Source of the DNA: JAJTFA01 sp051715425
Lineage (GTDB): Bacteria > Bacteroidota > Bacteroidia > UKL13-3
Length of the DNA: 64,000 nucleotides
Direction of reading: 5' to 3'
NCBI GenBank assembly: GCA_051715425.1
Contig: JBPXJS010000038.1
Location: 1-64,000, forward strand
In this document: in pieces, positions 63,402 to 64,000 of the stretch
Layout of the letters: every line of letters starts with the position of its first letter
Position numbering within the stretch: the stretch's first letter is position 1
Position numbers and translations under genes: made by a program
Notes under the pieces: model-generated
Told to the model about the DNA's origin: nothing
The model's input: the letters and a program-made list of their open reading frames with translations, nothing else
The model's database searches: none

Positions 63402-64000
63402 TTATTTTATCACTGCTTCTTCATGTTTTTTATTTGCCAGCTGGCCACATGCCGCATCAATATCCTTACCCCGGCTTCTTCTGATGGTTGCCGTAAGCCC
63501 TTTAGCCTCGAGGTATTCTTTAAACCTGTATAATTTATTTCCGGAAGTATTCTGAAATTCTCCACCCTCTATCGCATTATATTCTATAAGATTAACTTTA
63601 GAAGGCACATAACGCGAAAATCGGTACAGTTCCTCGGCATCCTGCAGGGTATCATTCAAATCTTTAAATACAATGTATTCAAATGTTACTATACCCTTTG
63701 TTTTTAGGTGATAATAGGCAAGTGCTTCCCCTAAAGCTTCCAGGCTATTGCTTTCATTAATAGGCATAATCCTGTTGCGTTTCTCATCATTGGCGGCATG
63801 CAGCGAAAGGGCCAGGTTAAACTTCACCTCATCATCACCCAGCTTTGTTATCATTTTGGCTATACCTGCAGTACTCACCGTAATCCGGTCAGATGCCATA
63901 TTTAATCCATCCTCCCCTGTTATTTTGTTTATGGCTTTAAGCACATTGCTGTAGTTAAGGAGTGGTTCTCCCATTCCCATAAACACTATATTGGTTAAAG
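63402..64000 (-). CDS. rlmN: 23S rRNA (adenine-C2)-methyltransferase RlmN, 5' part outside the window
   Basis: The C-terminal 199 residues are present and the frame runs off the end of the window ('LTNIVFMGMGEPLLNYSNVL' at the edge). The radical-SAM cysteine triplet and the first part lie beyond 64000. Seen here are 'GMGEPL', 'STAGIAKMI', 'LALSLHAANDEKRNRIMPIN' and 'DIDAACGQL', whose Cys is the methyl-carrying residue (Cys355 in E. coli). RlmN methylates A2503 of 23S rRNA and A37 of some tRNAs. Confidence 0.95.
   Translation of the reverse strand, partial: LTNIVFMGMGEPLLNYSNVLKAINKITGEDGLNMASDRITVSTAGIAKMITKLGDDEVKFNLALSLHAANDEKRNRIMPINESNSLEALGEALAYYHLKTKGIVTFEYIVFKDLNDTLQDAEELYRFSRYVPSKVNLIEYNAIEGGEFQNTSGNKLYRFKEYLEAKGLTATIRRSRGKDIDAACGQLANKKHEEAVIK

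Overview
The window is a 64-kb piece of a Bacteroidota chromosome. The evidence is four large secreted proteins ending in type IX secretion (T9SS) type-A sorting tails, a fused MurF-alanine racemase, a long-form IspG, a DUF5777 protein, SprB-type adhesin repeats, and TAnnTTTG (-7) promoter boxes, in some cases with TTTG about 20 nt upstream. The family mix suggests an environmental lineage such as Chitinophagales or a relative, but this is inference; there is no rRNA to place it. I found no tRNA, rRNA, insertion sequence, phage gene, CRISPR array or origin. The window reads as ordinary chromosome with some lineage-specific surface and signalling genes.

Layout. 1-9730: two T9SS surface proteins (the first cut at its 5' end) flank a divergent arylsulfotransferase-like gene. 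10210-12913: a three-gene locus of unknown role, made of an acidic, proline-rich, tail-anchored protein, a barrel protein with a C-terminal SPOR-like domain, and a histidine kinase carrying a degenerate receiver. 12949-15505 (minus): ychF and a GlmM-like phosphohexomutase. 15649-17670: an overlapping methyltransferase / PAP2 phosphatase / ZIP transporter operon. 17722-22352 (minus): MlaE/MlaF lipid transport genes followed by three haem-motif lipoproteins, a DUF5777 barrel protein and a YceI protein. 22423-26647: an SDR, ispG and a T9SS protein.

26730-36009: a small YtxH-like protein, an AI-2E-type exporter, prenyl diphosphate synthase, thyA, the pyruvate dehydrogenase E2, rho, a DnaQ/GIY-YIG nuclease and the folE/queD pair. 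36321-44923: an ECF sigma factor, clpP-clpX, an Atg22-like MFS protein with a LutA-like protein, a prohibitin-like protein, a malate/lactate dehydrogenase family enzyme and an ABC-F ATPase. 44966-51722: a membrane-anchored MutS-like ATPase, murF-alr, an MFS exporter, recX and a NifU-type scaffold. 51796-61884 (minus): a 3362-residue SprB-repeat adhesin with a recent 768-bp tandem duplication. 62293-64000 (minus): a universal stress protein and the 3' part of rlmN.

Most core genes work separately (isoprenoid supply by ispG and prenyl synthase; folate/pterin by thyA, folE and queD; proteolysis by clpPX; wall synthesis by murF-alr and the GlmM-like enzyme). The least explained parts are the pseudo-receiver kinase locus, the cytochrome-lipoprotein/DUF5777/YceI cluster, the ABC-F protein with only one canonical ATP site, the membrane MutS, and the architecture of the giant adhesin. 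Rho-independent terminators are clear after many transcription units.
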